DNA of 64,000 nt from Labedella phragmitis. GTDB lineage: Bacteria; Actinomycetota; Actinomycetes; Actinomycetales; Microbacteriaceae. The notes under the pieces are model-generated. The model saw only the letters and a list, made by a program, of their open reading frames with translations. It ran no database searches and was not told the DNA's origin. The stretch covers positions 434,001-498,000 of the forward strand of contig NZ_RZNB01000002.1 in the NCBI RefSeq assembly GCF_004078635.1, written 5' to 3'. Each line of letters opens with the position of its first letter. Position 1 is the stretch's first letter. This document shows, piece after piece, positions 52,814 through 63,416 of this stretch. The translations under genes were made by a program, and so were the position numbers.

Positions 52814-53386
52814 ATGCCGGACGCCACGGAACCGCAGCCGAGCGGCAGCACCCCGATCGGGACGGACGTCCGCGGACCGTCGTCGGACGTGACCGAACCG
52901 CAGCCGAGCGGCAGCGCTCCGACGGGCACCGACGCGATGAAGGCGCACGCCGCGGCGCTCGGCCTCGACGTCGAGGTCGTCTCCCGACCGCCGGCCCGCA
53001 GCCTCGCAAAGGCGGCCGACCTGCTCGGTATCGAGCCCGGGGACATCGTGAAGTCGCTCGTCGTCCGTCGCTCGGACGGGGAGTACCTCTTCGCGCTCGT
53101 CCCTGGAGGCCGGAAGATCGATTGGGCCAAGCTCCGTGGCGTCGTCGGGACGAACCGGCTCTCGCTTCCGGACGCCGGTCAGGCGAAGGACGCCACGGGC
53201 TACGAGCGCGGCACGATCACCCCGCTCGGAAGCACGACGGCGTGGCCGGTGTTCGCGGACGAACGGATCCGCGGGCGGCGCGTCGGGCTGGGCGGTGGAG
53301 CGCACGGCCTCAGCACGTTCGTCGACGGGGACGCTCTGCTCTCAGCCCTCGACGCGACCGTCGCGGACATCACCGCGGAGGAGTGA
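52814..53386 (+). CDS. YbaK/EbsC family aminoacyl-tRNA deacylase with duplicated N-terminal segment
   Basis: A 190-residue protein. The deacylase core (about 42-190) carries LAKAADLLGIEPGDIVKSLV, GRKIDWAKLRGVVG and GGGAHGLST, in line with Cys-tRNA-Pro or related deacylases. The first 41 residues hold two copies of TEPQPSGS-xP-xGTD (residues 5-18 and 27-40) and have no family match, so ATG at 52937 (residue 42) may be the original start. The upstream ATG has GGAG about 9 bases away. Confidence 0.85.
   Translation: MPDATEPQPSGSTPIGTDVRGPSSDVTEPQPSGSAPTGTDAMKAHAAALGLDVEVVSRPPARSLAKAADLLGIEPGDIVKSLVVRRSDGEYLFALVPGGRKIDWAKLRGVVGTNRLSLPDAGQAKDATGYERGTITPLGSTTAWPVFADERIRGRRVGLGGGAHGLSTFVDGDALLSALDATVADITAEE
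52826..52933 (+). repeat. In-frame 66-bp-period duplication in the YbaK N-terminus
   Basis: Two 42-base copies (52826-52867 and 52892-52933) share a 21-base identical core at 52829-52849 and 52895-52915. Most differences elsewhere fall in third codon positions. Confidence 0.85.
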
Positions 53387-53518
53387 CGCTCCCCCGGCTT
53401 CTTCCGCTCCTTCCGAGGCGCCGGGGATGACGCACGCGTCGCCCTCGCACGCATCCTGAGCGGGCGCGAAGAACGTGAAGCCTCCGACGGGGACCGTGGT
53501 CCTGTCGCTCGTCGTCAC
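53342..53518 (-). CDS. Small ORF coupled to the FrnE-like gene, unknown function
   Basis: A 58-residue ORF starts with GTG at 53518, overlapping the stop of the DsbA-family gene by GTGA (53515-53518). It reads VTTSDRTTVPVGGFTFFAPA at the start, followed by a Cys-x4-Cys stretch (CEGDAC) and an acidic tail. It fills the otherwise empty 128 bases between the two larger genes and its last 45 bases overlap the YbaK 3' end in antisense. I recognise no family; the overlap and the lack of another explanation for the gap support it. Confidence 0.5.
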   Translation of the reverse strand: MTTSDRTTVPVGGFTFFAPAQDACEGDACVIPGASEGAEEAGGASLLRGDVRDGRVEG

Positions 53519-54207
53519 GACGCCGCTCCGTCTATCGGTGCGATATCACGCTCGCGTTCGGCGTGGGCGAGAGCAGCAGCGAAGGTCGCGGGTTCCTGGG
53601 CGCCCGAGAGCGCCCACTTCCCGTCGATCACGAAGAACGGCACGCCGTTGATGCCGAGTTCGGTCGCCTGGCGCTCGTCCGCTCGGACGTCGTCGAGGAA
53701 CGCGTGCGTCTCGAGCGCGGAGGCGGCGGCAGCGGTGTCGAGCCCGATCTCGCCGGCGAGGGCGACGAGCTCCTCCGGACGACCGAGGTGGCGGCCCTCC
53801 GTGAAGTACGCGCTCATGAGGCGCTCGGTCATCTCGAGCTGCTTGCCGTTCGCCTTCGCGAAATGGATGAGCTCATGCGCGAGGACCGTGTTGGTGTGCT
53901 GCAGGATGTCGAAGCGGTACCCCAACTCGACGGAGGCGGCGATACCCGTCACGTGGTCGAGCATCTGCCGGGCCTGCTCGGGTGCGATGCCCTTGTGGCG
54001 GGAGAGGTAGTCGATCTCGTCGCCCGCGAAGTCCTCCGGAGTGTCCGGGGCGAGTTCGAAGCTGTGGAAGACGAGTTCGACGTCGGGGGCATCGGCGCCC
54101 TGACCCTCACGCCACACCGTCTCACCCGCTTCGAACCGGCGCTTGCCGATGTAGCACCACGGACAGGCGATGTCCGACCAGACGTCGACACGGAGCGATT
54201 CAGTCAC
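53515..54207 (-). CDS. DsbA-family (FrnE-like) thioredoxin-fold oxidoreductase
   Basis: A 230-residue cytosolic thioredoxin-fold protein. The CPWC active site is near residue 17 in WSDIACPWCYIGKRRFE, and the cis-Pro region is INGVPFFVIDGKWALSGAQ near 190. FrnE-like proteins act on thiol substrates in the cytosol; mycothiol-dependent redox is a plausible setting. GTG at 54207. Followed by the small coupled ORF. Confidence 0.9.
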   Translation of the reverse strand: MTESLRVDVWSDIACPWCYIGKRRFEAGETVWREGQGADAPDVELVFHSFELAPDTPEDFAGDEIDYLSRHKGIAPEQARQMLDHVTGIAASVELGYRFDILQHTNTVLAHELIHFAKANGKQLEMTERLMSAYFTEGRHLGRPEELVALAGEIGLDTAAAASALETHAFLDDVRADERQATELGINGVPFFVIDGKWALSGAQEPATFAAALAHAERERDIAPIDGAAS

Positions 54208-54235
54208 GATGAGCGGAACCGGGGCGAGCGCCGGC

Positions 54236-55057
54236 CTATTCCCCGGCGGTCGCCTCCGCGGTCGGCTTGTCGATCGCACCGCCGAAGCGGCGGTCGCGGG
54301 ACGCGAAGATCTCCGCGGCCCTCCACAGGTCGGTGCGGGTGAAGTCCGGCCACAGCGTGTCGAGGAACACCATCTCGGCGTATGCGCTCTGCCAGAGCAG
54401 GAAGTTGCTCGTGCGCTGCTCCCCCGAGCTGCGGACGAAGAGATCGACGTCGGGCATGTCGGGCAGGTAGAGCGCCCGCGCGATGGTCTTCTCCGAGATG
54501 CCGGAGGGCTTGAGGCGACCGGCCTTCACCTCCTCCGCGATCGACCGGACCGCGTCGGCGATCTCCATGCGGCCGCCGTAGTTCACGCACATCGTGAGGG
54601 TCAGCGTCGAGTTGTCGGCCGTGAGACGCTCCGCGAACTCGAGCTCCGAGATCACCGAACGCCAGAGTCGCGGTCGACGTCCGGCCCAGCGGATCCGCAC
54701 GCCCCACTCGTTGAGCTGATCGCGACGACGGTGCAGGACATCGCGGTTGTAGCCCATGAGGAAGCGGACCTCGTCCGGCGAACGCCCCCAGTTCTCGGTG
54801 GAGAACGCGTAGACGCTGAGGTGCTGGACCCCGAGTTGGATCGCGCCCGCGACGACGTCGAGCAGCGCGGCCTCTCCGGCGCGATGGCCCTCGATGCGGG
54901 TCTGGCCGCGCCGGTTCGCCCACCGACCGTTGCCGTCCATGACGATCGCGACGTGCTTCGGGACGACGCGCTTCGGGAGGTGGGGCGGATAGATCCCGGT
55001 CCAGTCGATCGGACGGTACGGGACGGCGTCCTTATGCGTGAACGGCTTCGGCGTCAT
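54236..55057 (-). CDS. uppS: Isoprenyl transferase (undecaprenyl/decaprenyl diphosphate synthase)
   Basis: A 273-residue cis-prenyltransferase. The catalytic Asp41 is in [13 protein letters not shown], and [21 protein letters not shown] and the C-terminal [20 protein letters not shown] are diagnostic. It makes the carrier lipid for peptidoglycan. ATG overlaps the recO stop by four bases (55054-55057), so the two are coupled. Confidence 0.95.
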   Translation of the reverse strand: MTPKPFTHKDAVPYRPIDWTGIYPPHLPKRVVPKHVAIVMDGNGRWANRRGQTRIEGHRAGEAALLDVVAGAIQLGVQHLSVYAFSTENWGRSPDEVRFLMGYNRDVLHRRRDQLNEWGVRIRWAGRRPRLWRSVISELEFAERLTADNSTLTLTMCVNYGGRMEIADAVRSIAEEVKAGRLKPSGISEKTIARALYLPDMPDVDLFVRSSGEQRTSNFLLWQSAYAEMVFLDTLWPDFTRTDLWRAAEIFASRDRRFGGAIDKPTAEATAGE

Positions 55058-55794
55058 GTCGTGAGTTGCTTCCGATCCAGGTGGGCGAGGGAGCGGAGCC
55101 CGCGCTCGAGGTGCCATTGCGTGTACGCCGCCGTCACGCCACTCGCACGGCGCCGGACGTCTTCCGGGCTCTCGTCGGCGAGGTCCCAATCGCCCGTGAG
55201 CAGCGCGGAGAGCAGCCCGAGCGTGTCGGCGTCGAGTCGAGGGCTGCCCGACGGCGCGCACTCGTCGCACACCACGCCGCCGAGTTGGACGACGGCGTGC
55301 GAATGAGGGCCGGGCTTCTGGCACCGGGAACAGTCGAAGAAGCTCGGGGCCCATCCGGCGAGGGACAGCGCCCTCAGCAGGTACGCGTCGAGAACGAGGG
55401 CGGCGTCGTGATCGCCGCGTGCGAGTGAGCGAAGGGCGCCGACGAGGAGGAGGTACTGCTGGAGTTGCGGCTCAGCGTCGGTGAGTCGCTCGGCGGTCTC
55501 GACGATCGCGTTCGCGGCGGTGTAGCTCGGGTAGTCGGCGACGATGTCCGCCCCGTAGGCACCGAGGGTCTCGGCCTGCGTGATGATGTCGAGGCTGCGG
55601 CCCTCGTACAACTGCACGTCCGCGACCATGAAGGGCTCGAGTCGCGCCCCGAACTTCGACGCGGTGCGCCGGACGCCCTTCGCGACGGCCCGGACCTTGC
55701 CGTGCTGCTTCGTGAGCATCGTGACGATCCGGTCGGCCTCACCGAGCTTGGTCGTGCGGATGACGACGGCTTCATCTCGGTACAGGGGCACCAT
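55054..55794 (-). CDS. recO: DNA repair protein RecO
   Basis: A 246-residue protein with the N-terminal OB fold ([36 protein letters not shown]) and a zinc-ribbon-like region ([23 protein letters not shown]). It loads RecA in the RecFOR pathway. It precedes uppS, a common actinobacterial pairing. ATG at 55794 is preferred since upstream codons lack family match. Confidence 0.94.
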   Translation of the reverse strand: MVPLYRDEAVVIRTTKLGEADRIVTMLTKQHGKVRAVAKGVRRTASKFGARLEPFMVADVQLYEGRSLDIITQAETLGAYGADIVADYPSYTAANAIVETAERLTDAEPQLQQYLLLVGALRSLARGDHDAALVLDAYLLRALSLAGWAPSFFDCSRCQKPGPHSHAVVQLGGVVCDECAPSGSPRLDADTLGLLSALLTGDWDLADESPEDVRRRASGVTAAYTQWHLERGLRSLAHLDRKQLTT

Positions 55795-55894
55795 CCGATT
55801 ATCCCCGCTCACACCCGGTCCGGTCCCGTCTTCGACGGTGTTCCGCCGGACTCGCCGCCGGGGCGACCCGTCGGTCACCGCCCTGATGGTCGGC

Positions 55895-55938
55895 CGCTTC
55901 CCCCTCGTCCGTCGGTCGCTTCCCCCTCGTCCGTCGGT
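55895..55938. repeat. Perfect 22-bp tandem duplication
   Basis: Two exact copies, 55895-55916 and 55917-55938, each starting CGCTTCCCCC and ending CGTCGGT, in the divergent recO/TRIC interval, 26 bases before the TRIC start. They may lie in its promoter. Confidence 0.95.
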
Positions 55939-55964
55939 CGGGACCCGCGTGGCACGATGGACGG

Positions 55965-56624
55965 GTGTCCCCCCTCTTCACGATCCCGCTCTGGGTCGAT
56001 CTCGCGGCCGTCGCCGTCGGAGGCGTTCAGGGCGCCATGTTCGCGGCCAGATTCACGGACAACCGGCTCGACCTGCTCGGGGTCGGGATCATCGGCATCG
56101 TCGTGGGACTCGGCGGCGGTTTCGGCCGCGACATCCTGCTCGGTCTGCCGCCTGCCGCGCTGCAGTCGAACGGTTACCTCCTCGTCGCGACGGCCGCCGC
56201 CCTCCTCGGCATGCTGCTGTTGCGCGTCTTCTCGCGCCTCGGCCCCGTCATCATCGGGCTGGACGCCCTCACGATCGGTCTCTTCGGGGCGATAGGATCG
56301 TCGAAGGCCCTCGCTATGGGCCTGCCGGAGGTGCCGGCGATCTTCGTCGGCGTCGTCGCGGCGGTGGGAGGGAGCGTCGTTCGCGACATCATGCTGAACC
56401 TGCCCGTCGCACTCATGCACGTCGGCTCGCTCTACGCGATCGCGGCGGCGGCCGGCACGACGACGCTCGTGGTCGCGGCAAGCCTCGGACTCGACATCGG
56501 GGCTGCGGCAATCGCGTGCGTCGTCGTGACGACCCTCATCCGCGTCCTCGCCATCAGTTTCGGGTGGAGTCTCCCGGAGCAGCGGGCGCTCGCGGGGTGG
56601 CGCTCCTGGCGCCGTCGCCGCTGA
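55965..56624 (+). CDS. Trimeric intracellular cation channel (TRIC/UPF0126) protein
   Basis: A 219-residue membrane protein built of two internal repeats, each with three helices. Gly-rich family motifs are [17 protein letters not shown] and [17 protein letters not shown]. Bacterial TRIC-like proteins form trimeric monovalent cation channels. GTG at 55965. Divergent from recO. Confidence 0.88.
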   Translation: MSPLFTIPLWVDLAAVAVGGVQGAMFAARFTDNRLDLLGVGIIGIVVGLGGGFGRDILLGLPPAALQSNGYLLVATAAALLGMLLLRVFSRLGPVIIGLDALTIGLFGAIGSSKALAMGLPEVPAIFVGVVAAVGGSVVRDIMLNLPVALMHVGSLYAIAAAAGTTTLVVAASLGLDIGAAAIACVVVTTLIRVLAISFGWSLPEQRALAGWRSWRRRR

Positions 56625-56700
56625 CGGGCCACCCGAACGCCCGTGAGCGGTGGCGCCGATCGACACCACCGCTCACAGACGGCTCTCGGCTGGATCCGTC

Positions 56701-59076
56701 TCAGCCCTCGGTCGGCTCATCGGCAGCGTCGGGCTTGCCTGCGCGGCGAGAGCGGAGGCCGATGGCCGCGGCTCCCGTCGCGAGGAGAGCGGCGGCCGCA
56801 GCGATGATGCCACCGGTCTCCGCACCGGTCGCGGCGAGCCCGCCCCCGTTGCCGGTACCGGCTCCGTTGCCCGTTCCCGGGCCGGCGGCGCCGCTCGGCG
56901 TCGGTGCGGGAGCCGTCGGGCTCGCGGTCGGCGACGCCGTGGGCGTCGGCGTCGCGGTGGGCGTCGCGGTCGGCGTCGGGGTGGGGGTTGGTTCCGCCAG
57001 CTGCACGGACGGCAGCACCTGGACGACGGAGGGGCGCGGTGCCGCGACGGCACCCACGAGGCGGGCGGCCGGGCCGGCGTAGTCGGGGAAGTAGGAGCTC
57101 GGCTCGGCGTACGAACCCTCCTCCCCCGGGTGCTGCACGGAGACGAAGACGTGCTGGTCGAGGTCACGGATGATCGGACCGCAAGTCTCGGCCTCACGCG
57201 GCACCGACAGGAACTGCTCGACCTTGCCCCGCTCGGCGCCGTCGAGCGCGACCTTGAAGAGACCGTCGTTGTAGCCGATGCCGTCGGGAGCGCCGTCTGT
57301 CGAGATCCAGAGGTTGCCGACCGAGTCGAACGCGAGGTTGTCCGGGCACGAGATGGGCGAGACCTGGTCCTGCGGGAAACCGGAGAAGTACACCACGTCG
57401 CCTTGCGTGTAGTCGCCGCACAGCATCAGGAGGTTCCACGTGAAGGTCGTGGCGGTCTGGTCCCCGCCCGTCTCGGTGATCTCGACGATGTGTCCGTCGC
57501 GGTTCTGCGTGCGCGGGTTGATCTCCGTCGGTCCCTCGGTGCCGGGGTTGCCGCGGTTCGAGTTGTTCGTGCAGGCGACGTAGACCTTGCCGGTGATGGG
57601 GTTCGGTTCGACGTCCTCGCAGCGGTCCATCTTCGTCGCGCCCGCCAGGTCGGCCGCGACGCGCGTGAAGACGAGGACCTCTTCGACCGTCATGCCGGGG
57701 ATGGCGGACGCACCGCCGACCACGAGCGGGATCCACTCCCCCGTGCCGTCGAACGAGCCGTCGGAGGGCACGGCGCCGGTTCCGGTGATCTCGCTCGCGG
57801 GTGAGTCGCCCGCGAACCGCGCGACGAACAGGTCGCCCTCCTCGAGCAGTGTCTTGTTGTGGGCGCGGTCGCCCTCGACGTACGTCCCCCGCGACACGAA
57901 CTTGTACAGGTAGTCGAAGCGCTCGTCGTCGCCCATGTAGGCGACGACCTTGCCGTTCGCGGCGATGGAGACGTTCGCGCCCTCGTGCTTGAGACGGCCG
58001 AGAGCCGTGTGCTTGACGGGCGTGGAGTCGGGGTCGAAGGGATCGACCTCCACGATCCAGCCGAAACGGTTCACCTCGTTCTCGTACCCCGGCGTGCGTG
58101 CATCGAAGCGAGGGTCGTCGAGTTCCCACTGCCGGGTCGTCGCCGCGTCGGTGAGGCCATAGCGCTTGTCGGTGGAGCTCGTGCCCGTCGCTCGGAAGTA
58201 ACCGTTGAAGTTCTCCTCGCCGGAGAGGATCGTGCCCCACGGCGTCGTGCCGCCGGCGCAGTTGCCGAGCGTGCCGAGGACGGAGCGGCCCGACGGGTCG
58301 TCGATCGTCTGCAGCAACGCCGATCCGGCAGCGGCACCGGTGACGGCGTACGGGGTGTCGATCAGGAAACGGCGGTTGTGCTCGCCGCCCCGCACGTAGC
58401 TCCACGGGCGGTCGACGGCCGTGCGCTCGAGCTCCACGACCGTCAGGCCGTGCGCCGCCCGGCCGACCGCACGGACGCGCTCCGCGTCGTTCGCGATCTC
58501 TTCCTCCGAGAACATGATGTTCTCGTTCGTGTACTCGTGGTTGGCGAAGAGCAGCGCGCGGAGCCGATCGGAGCCGGGGATCTCGACGATGTCGGTGTAG
58601 TCGTTGTTGTAGCCGAACTGTCCGGCCTGCGACTCCGGCGTCTGGTTCGTGATGTCGAACGCGGCGCTGTCCGAGAAGAGCGGGTCGCCCCAACGGATGA
58701 TGGGCTGCCACGAGAAGCCCTCCGGGACGGTGAAGGCGTCGACCGTGTACGGAACGGGGTCGATCGGCGAGAACGCGAGGGCCGAGGGGGCGGCAGCCGC
58801 GAAGGGACCGCCGGCTGCGGCGACGGCCGGGGTGGCGCGGGTGAGGCCGAAGGAACCGGCCGCGACGGTGACGACGCCGGCGAGACCGAGACCGAGAGCG
58901 GTGCGTCGGGACACCTGCGCGCCGACGATGTCGCGGAAATAGCCGTTCGACGACGTGTTGCACACCCCGGAGGCGCACGCGTTCGAGCACTTGAGCGCGC
59001 ACGTCACGGCGCTGCGCTTGCCCTTCACGTGTCCGGCCATGGGGAGGAGTTCGATGCGGCGTTGCGACGTGGTCAT
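56701..59076 (-). CDS. PhoX-family (DUF839) alkaline phosphatase with Tat signal and LAxTG anchor
   Basis: A 791-residue exported phosphatase. The N-terminus has a Cys cluster (CALKCSNACASGVC) before a twin-Arg motif SRRTALG (about 53-60) and a hydrophobic core, so Tat export is expected. The DUF839 beta-propeller follows (SGEENFNGYF, NCAGGTTPWGT). Near the C-terminus a Thr/Pro/Ala-rich wall-spanning stretch is followed by LAATG (about 745-750), a membrane helix and a positive tail RSRRAGK: a class E sortase signal. It hydrolyses phosphate esters at the cell surface. ATG at 59076; a PHO-like box lies about 80 bases upstream. Confidence 0.9.
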   Translation of the reverse strand: MTTSQRRIELLPMAGHVKGKRSAVTCALKCSNACASGVCNTSSNGYFRDIVGAQVSRRTALGLGLAGVVTVAAGSFGLTRATPAVAAAGGPFAAAAPSALAFSPIDPVPYTVDAFTVPEGFSWQPIIRWGDPLFSDSAAFDITNQTPESQAGQFGYNNDYTDIVEIPGSDRLRALLFANHEYTNENIMFSEEEIANDAERVRAVGRAAHGLTVVELERTAVDRPWSYVRGGEHNRRFLIDTPYAVTGAAAGSALLQTIDDPSGRSVLGTLGNCAGGTTPWGTILSGEENFNGYFRATGTSSTDKRYGLTDAATTRQWELDDPRFDARTPGYENEVNRFGWIVEVDPFDPDSTPVKHTALGRLKHEGANVSIAANGKVVAYMGDDERFDYLYKFVSRGTYVEGDRAHNKTLLEEGDLFVARFAGDSPASEITGTGAVPSDGSFDGTGEWIPLVVGGASAIPGMTVEEVLVFTRVAADLAGATKMDRCEDVEPNPITGKVYVACTNNSNRGNPGTEGPTEINPRTQNRDGHIVEITETGGDQTATTFTWNLLMLCGDYTQGDVVYFSGFPQDQVSPISCPDNLAFDSVGNLWISTDGAPDGIGYNDGLFKVALDGAERGKVEQFLSVPREAETCGPIIRDLDQHVFVSVQHPGEEGSYAEPSSYFPDYAGPAARLVGAVAAPRPSVVQVLPSVQLAEPTPTPTPTATPTATPTPTASPTASPTAPAPTPSGAAGPGTGNGAGTGNGGGLAATGAETGGIIAAAAALLATGAAAIGLRSRRAGKPDAADEPTEG

Positions 59077-59154
59077 GACCCGACTTTCCGTGAGGTGGTG
59101 AGTGCGCACCACTCAAACAGGTCACATCGAACGACCCGTCGCCCGCACGTGTCC

Positions 59155-59187
59155 CTGTGGAGAATCCGAGGTGAACAGACGGTGACG
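59155..59187 (-). promoter_or_regulatory. Candidate PHO box upstream of phoX-type gene
   Basis: On the minus strand three contiguous 11-base units are CGTCACCGTCT, GTTCACCTCGG and ATTCTCCACAG, with TCACC, TCACC and TCTCC in the same register. This matches the 11-bp direct repeats bound by actinobacterial PhoP. It lies 79-111 bases before the ATG. Confidence 0.5.
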
Positions 59188-59216
59188 TGGACGGGACGTA
59201 CCGGCCGTCCGCGCGC

Positions 59217-59256
59217 GGGACGGCGCCGCCCCCCTTCACGGGGACGGCGCCGTTCC
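59217..59256. terminator. Terminator between leuA and the phoX-type upstream region
   Basis: Arms 59217-59228 and 59245-59256 pair with one non-Watson-Crick position, and the inner CCCC/GGGG lengthens the stem. It lies 12 bases past the leuA stop on the minus strand. Confidence 0.65.
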
Positions 59257-59267
59257 GGCTGACAGGA

Positions 59268-61121
<1,854 letters not shown>

Positions 61122-61147
61122 CGAACCGAACATCACCTGAGCAGGCT

Positions 61148-61186
61148 AGCACGGCGCGACCGGAGCGTTCCAGGTCGCGCCGTGCT
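61148..61186 (-). terminator. Terminator after the ABC permease gene
   Basis: Perfect 14-bp arms (61148-61161 and 61173-61186) with an 11-base loop, 23 bases past the permease stop and 15 bases before the leuA leader ORF. It isolates leuA from the ABC genes. Confidence 0.8.
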
Positions 61187-61208
61187 CCCGCGGGCGGTCC
61201 GCCGCCGT

Positions 61209-62600
61209 TCAGTCGACCGCGAGCGCGGCGACGGGACTCACCCGGGTCGCGCGTCGCGCGGGGGCGACCGACGCGGCGGCGGCGAGGACCGCAGCGACGA
61301 GGACGGCGCCGCCGAGGACGAACCACGGCATGCTCGGCGCCACGAGGCCCCCACCGAGCATCGAACCGAGGAGCGCCTGGGCACCGCACCAGCCGTACAC
61401 GACGCCGAGGACGAGCCCGAACAAGACCGAGGCGACGGACATCTGCGCCGCCTCGGCGAGCACCATGCGGCGGACCTGACCGGCAGTGAATCCGAGCGCG
61501 CGGAGGAGTCCGAGCTCTCGTTGCCGCTGGAGGACGCTCAAGGAGAGGGTGTTGACCATGCCGACGGCGGCGATGACGGCGCTGAATCCGAAGAGCACCG
61601 AGAAGACGCCGATCGTCATCGCGAGCGTCTCGTCGACGCCCGCGAAGTCGTCCGGGTACTGCTCGCTCGCGCGGACGATCATGTCGTAGTAGCTCGACGT
61701 CGCGACGGCGAACATCGTGACGAGGGTCACGCCGATGACGAGACCGATCGTCGCCCGTGAGCTCCGAGCGGGATTCCGCACGGCGTTCTCGGCGGCGAGA
61801 CGGGCCGTCGGCGACGATCCCATCGCCCGACCGACGAGGCGGAGGACGGCCGGCATCACGAAGGGAGCGGCGAGGACGATGCCGGAGAAGGACAGGATCC
61901 CCCCGAGCATCCCCACGAGGATGCCGAGCATCGTGACGAGGCCGATGACGACCCCGGCGGCCAGGAGAAGAGCGCCGACCGCGACGAGGGCGATCGCAGT
62001 GATCCGACGGCCCGTCGCCGACCGCACGGTGTCGGCGTCGGGTTCGACGGCCGCGGCCGACGCCTGGATCGGGCTCACCGCGAGAATGCGGCGCGAGCCG
62101 ACCCAGGACGAGAGCCACGTCACGAGAGTCACGGCGACGACGGGCGCGACGAGCATCGGGGTCACGAGTTGCGGCGTCGTCTCGGGGAGGTCGCCAGTCG
62201 ACCGACCGAGCGCGACCAATCCGACCATGATGCCGATGCCCACGACGGTGCCGATGAGCGAGCCCACGAGTCCGACGAGGATGCCGTCCCGAGCGGTACT
62301 CGCTCGCAAGCGACGTGCGTCGGCGCCCACGAGCCGGAGGAGGGCGATGTCGCGTGTCCGACCCGCGATGACCGTTCCGACGGTGTTCGCCGTGACGATC
62401 CCGCCGACGAAGATCGCGATCGCGAAGAAGACGACGGCCACGAGCCCGAGCGCCAGCTGCACGGACTCCTTCTCCCCGATCGAGTCGCCCGCGACGAGTG
62501 CGGTCAGCAGGACCGTGCCCTGCAGCAGCAGCGCACCGAAGGCGCCGGAGAGGGCCGCGACGAGGATCGTGGCGCGGTACTCGCGCCAGCGCATTCTCAT
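61209..62600 (-). CDS. FtsX-like ABC transporter permease (MacB type)
   Basis: A 463-residue membrane protein with two FtsX domains and about eight helices. Motifs include RTRDIALLRLVGADARRLRA and its second copy RQRELGLLRALGFTAGQVRR. It overlaps the ATPase gene by ATGA (62597-62600). It works with that ATPase as a mechanotransmission-type transporter; substrate unknown (candidates are lipoproteins or antimicrobial peptides). Confidence 0.88.
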   Translation of the reverse strand: MRMRWREYRATILVAALSGAFGALLLQGTVLLTALVAGDSIGEKESVQLALGLVAVVFFAIAIFVGGIVTANTVGTVIAGRTRDIALLRLVGADARRLRASTARDGILVGLVGSLIGTVVGIGIMVGLVALGRSTGDLPETTPQLVTPMLVAPVVAVTLVTWLSSWVGSRRILAVSPIQASAAAVEPDADTVRSATGRRITAIALVAVGALLLAAGVVIGLVTMLGILVGMLGGILSFSGIVLAAPFVMPAVLRLVGRAMGSSPTARLAAENAVRNPARSSRATIGLVIGVTLVTMFAVATSSYYDMIVRASEQYPDDFAGVDETLAMTIGVFSVLFGFSAVIAAVGMVNTLSLSVLQRQRELGLLRALGFTAGQVRRMVLAEAAQMSVASVLFGLVLGVVYGWCGAQALLGSMLGGGLVAPSMPWFVLGGAVLVAAVLAAAASVAPARRATRVSPVAALAVD

Positions 62601-63358
62601 CGCGTCGCCTCCATCGCGAGCATGATGGCGGAGATCTGCTCGGGCGTCGACCGCTCCCGCTCGTCGACGATGCGGCCGTCGGCGAGGAAGAGGATGCGAT
62701 CGGCGTAGGACGCCGCGACCGGATCGTGGGTGACCATCGCGATCGACTGCCCGAATCGGGAGCACGCCTCGGTGAGGAGCGTGAGCACCTCGCGGCCGCT
62801 CCGGGAGTCGAGGTTCCCGGTCGGCTCGTCCGCGAAGACGAGGTCGGGGCGGGTGGCGAGGGCACGAGCGATGGCGACGCGCTGCTGCTGACCACCGCTC
62901 AGTTCGTGCGGGCGGTGGGTGAGCCGGTCGGCGATCCCGAGCGTCGTGACGAGCGAGTCGATCCAGCGGCTCTCGTCGACGTTGGGCTTTCGACCGTCGA
63001 GGTCGAACGGGAGGAGGATGTTGGAGCGGGCGTCGAGGGTCGGGACGAGGTTGAACGACTGGAACACGAATCCGATGCGACGGCGTCGGAGCAGGGTCAG
63101 GTCCCGGTCCGGGAGTCTCGTGATGTCGGTGTCCCCCACCCACACGCTGCCGTTGTCGCTCGAGTCGAGTCCGGCCATGACGTGCATGAGGGTCGACTTG
63201 CCGGAACCGCTCGGCCCCATGATCGCGGTGAACTGTCCGCGGCGGATGCCGACGGAGACGTCGTCGAGCGCGACGACGGCGCCGTGCCCGACTCCGAACC
63301 GCCGGGAGACGCCGGCGACGCGGGCCGCGAGGCCCATCTCTGTAGTGGTGATCGTCAT
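62597..63358 (-). CDS. ABC transporter ATP-binding protein (MacB/LolD type)
   Basis: A 253-residue ATPase: Walker A GPSGSGKST near residue 50, Q-loop FVFQSFNLVPTLDA, signature ELSGGQQQRVAIARAL, Walker B LVFADEPTGNLD, and His switch AMVTHDP. The FNLVPTLDARSNILLP pattern is typical of the MacB/LolD class. Coupled to the FtsX-like permease. Next to a response-regulator gene, as in stress-sensing Bce-like modules, but the permease lacks the large BceB extracellular loop. Confidence 0.93.
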   Translation of the reverse strand: MTITTTEMGLAARVAGVSRRFGVGHGAVVALDDVSVGIRRGQFTAIMGPSGSGKSTLMHVMAGLDSSDNGSVWVGDTDITRLPDRDLTLLRRRRIGFVFQSFNLVPTLDARSNILLPFDLDGRKPNVDESRWIDSLVTTLGIADRLTHRPHELSGGQQQRVAIARALATRPDLVFADEPTGNLDSRSGREVLTLLTEACSRFGQSIAMVTHDPVAASYADRILFLADGRIVDERERSTPEQISAIMLAMEATR

Positions 63359-63416
63359 GCTTCCACGCTAGGAAGCGGACCCCGTCCGCCGCGTCGGCAC
63401 CCGGTCGGATCGACCG

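Noticed and set aside
57194-59239. 681-codon second frame within the phoX-type gene
   Set aside because: Same-strand shadow rich in Arg/His/Pro; the DUF839 frame explains the region.
61148-61186. Strong hairpin as part of the leuA attenuator
   Set aside because: It precedes the leader ORF on the transcribed strand and ends the ABC transcript, so it cannot act as the leader's terminator.
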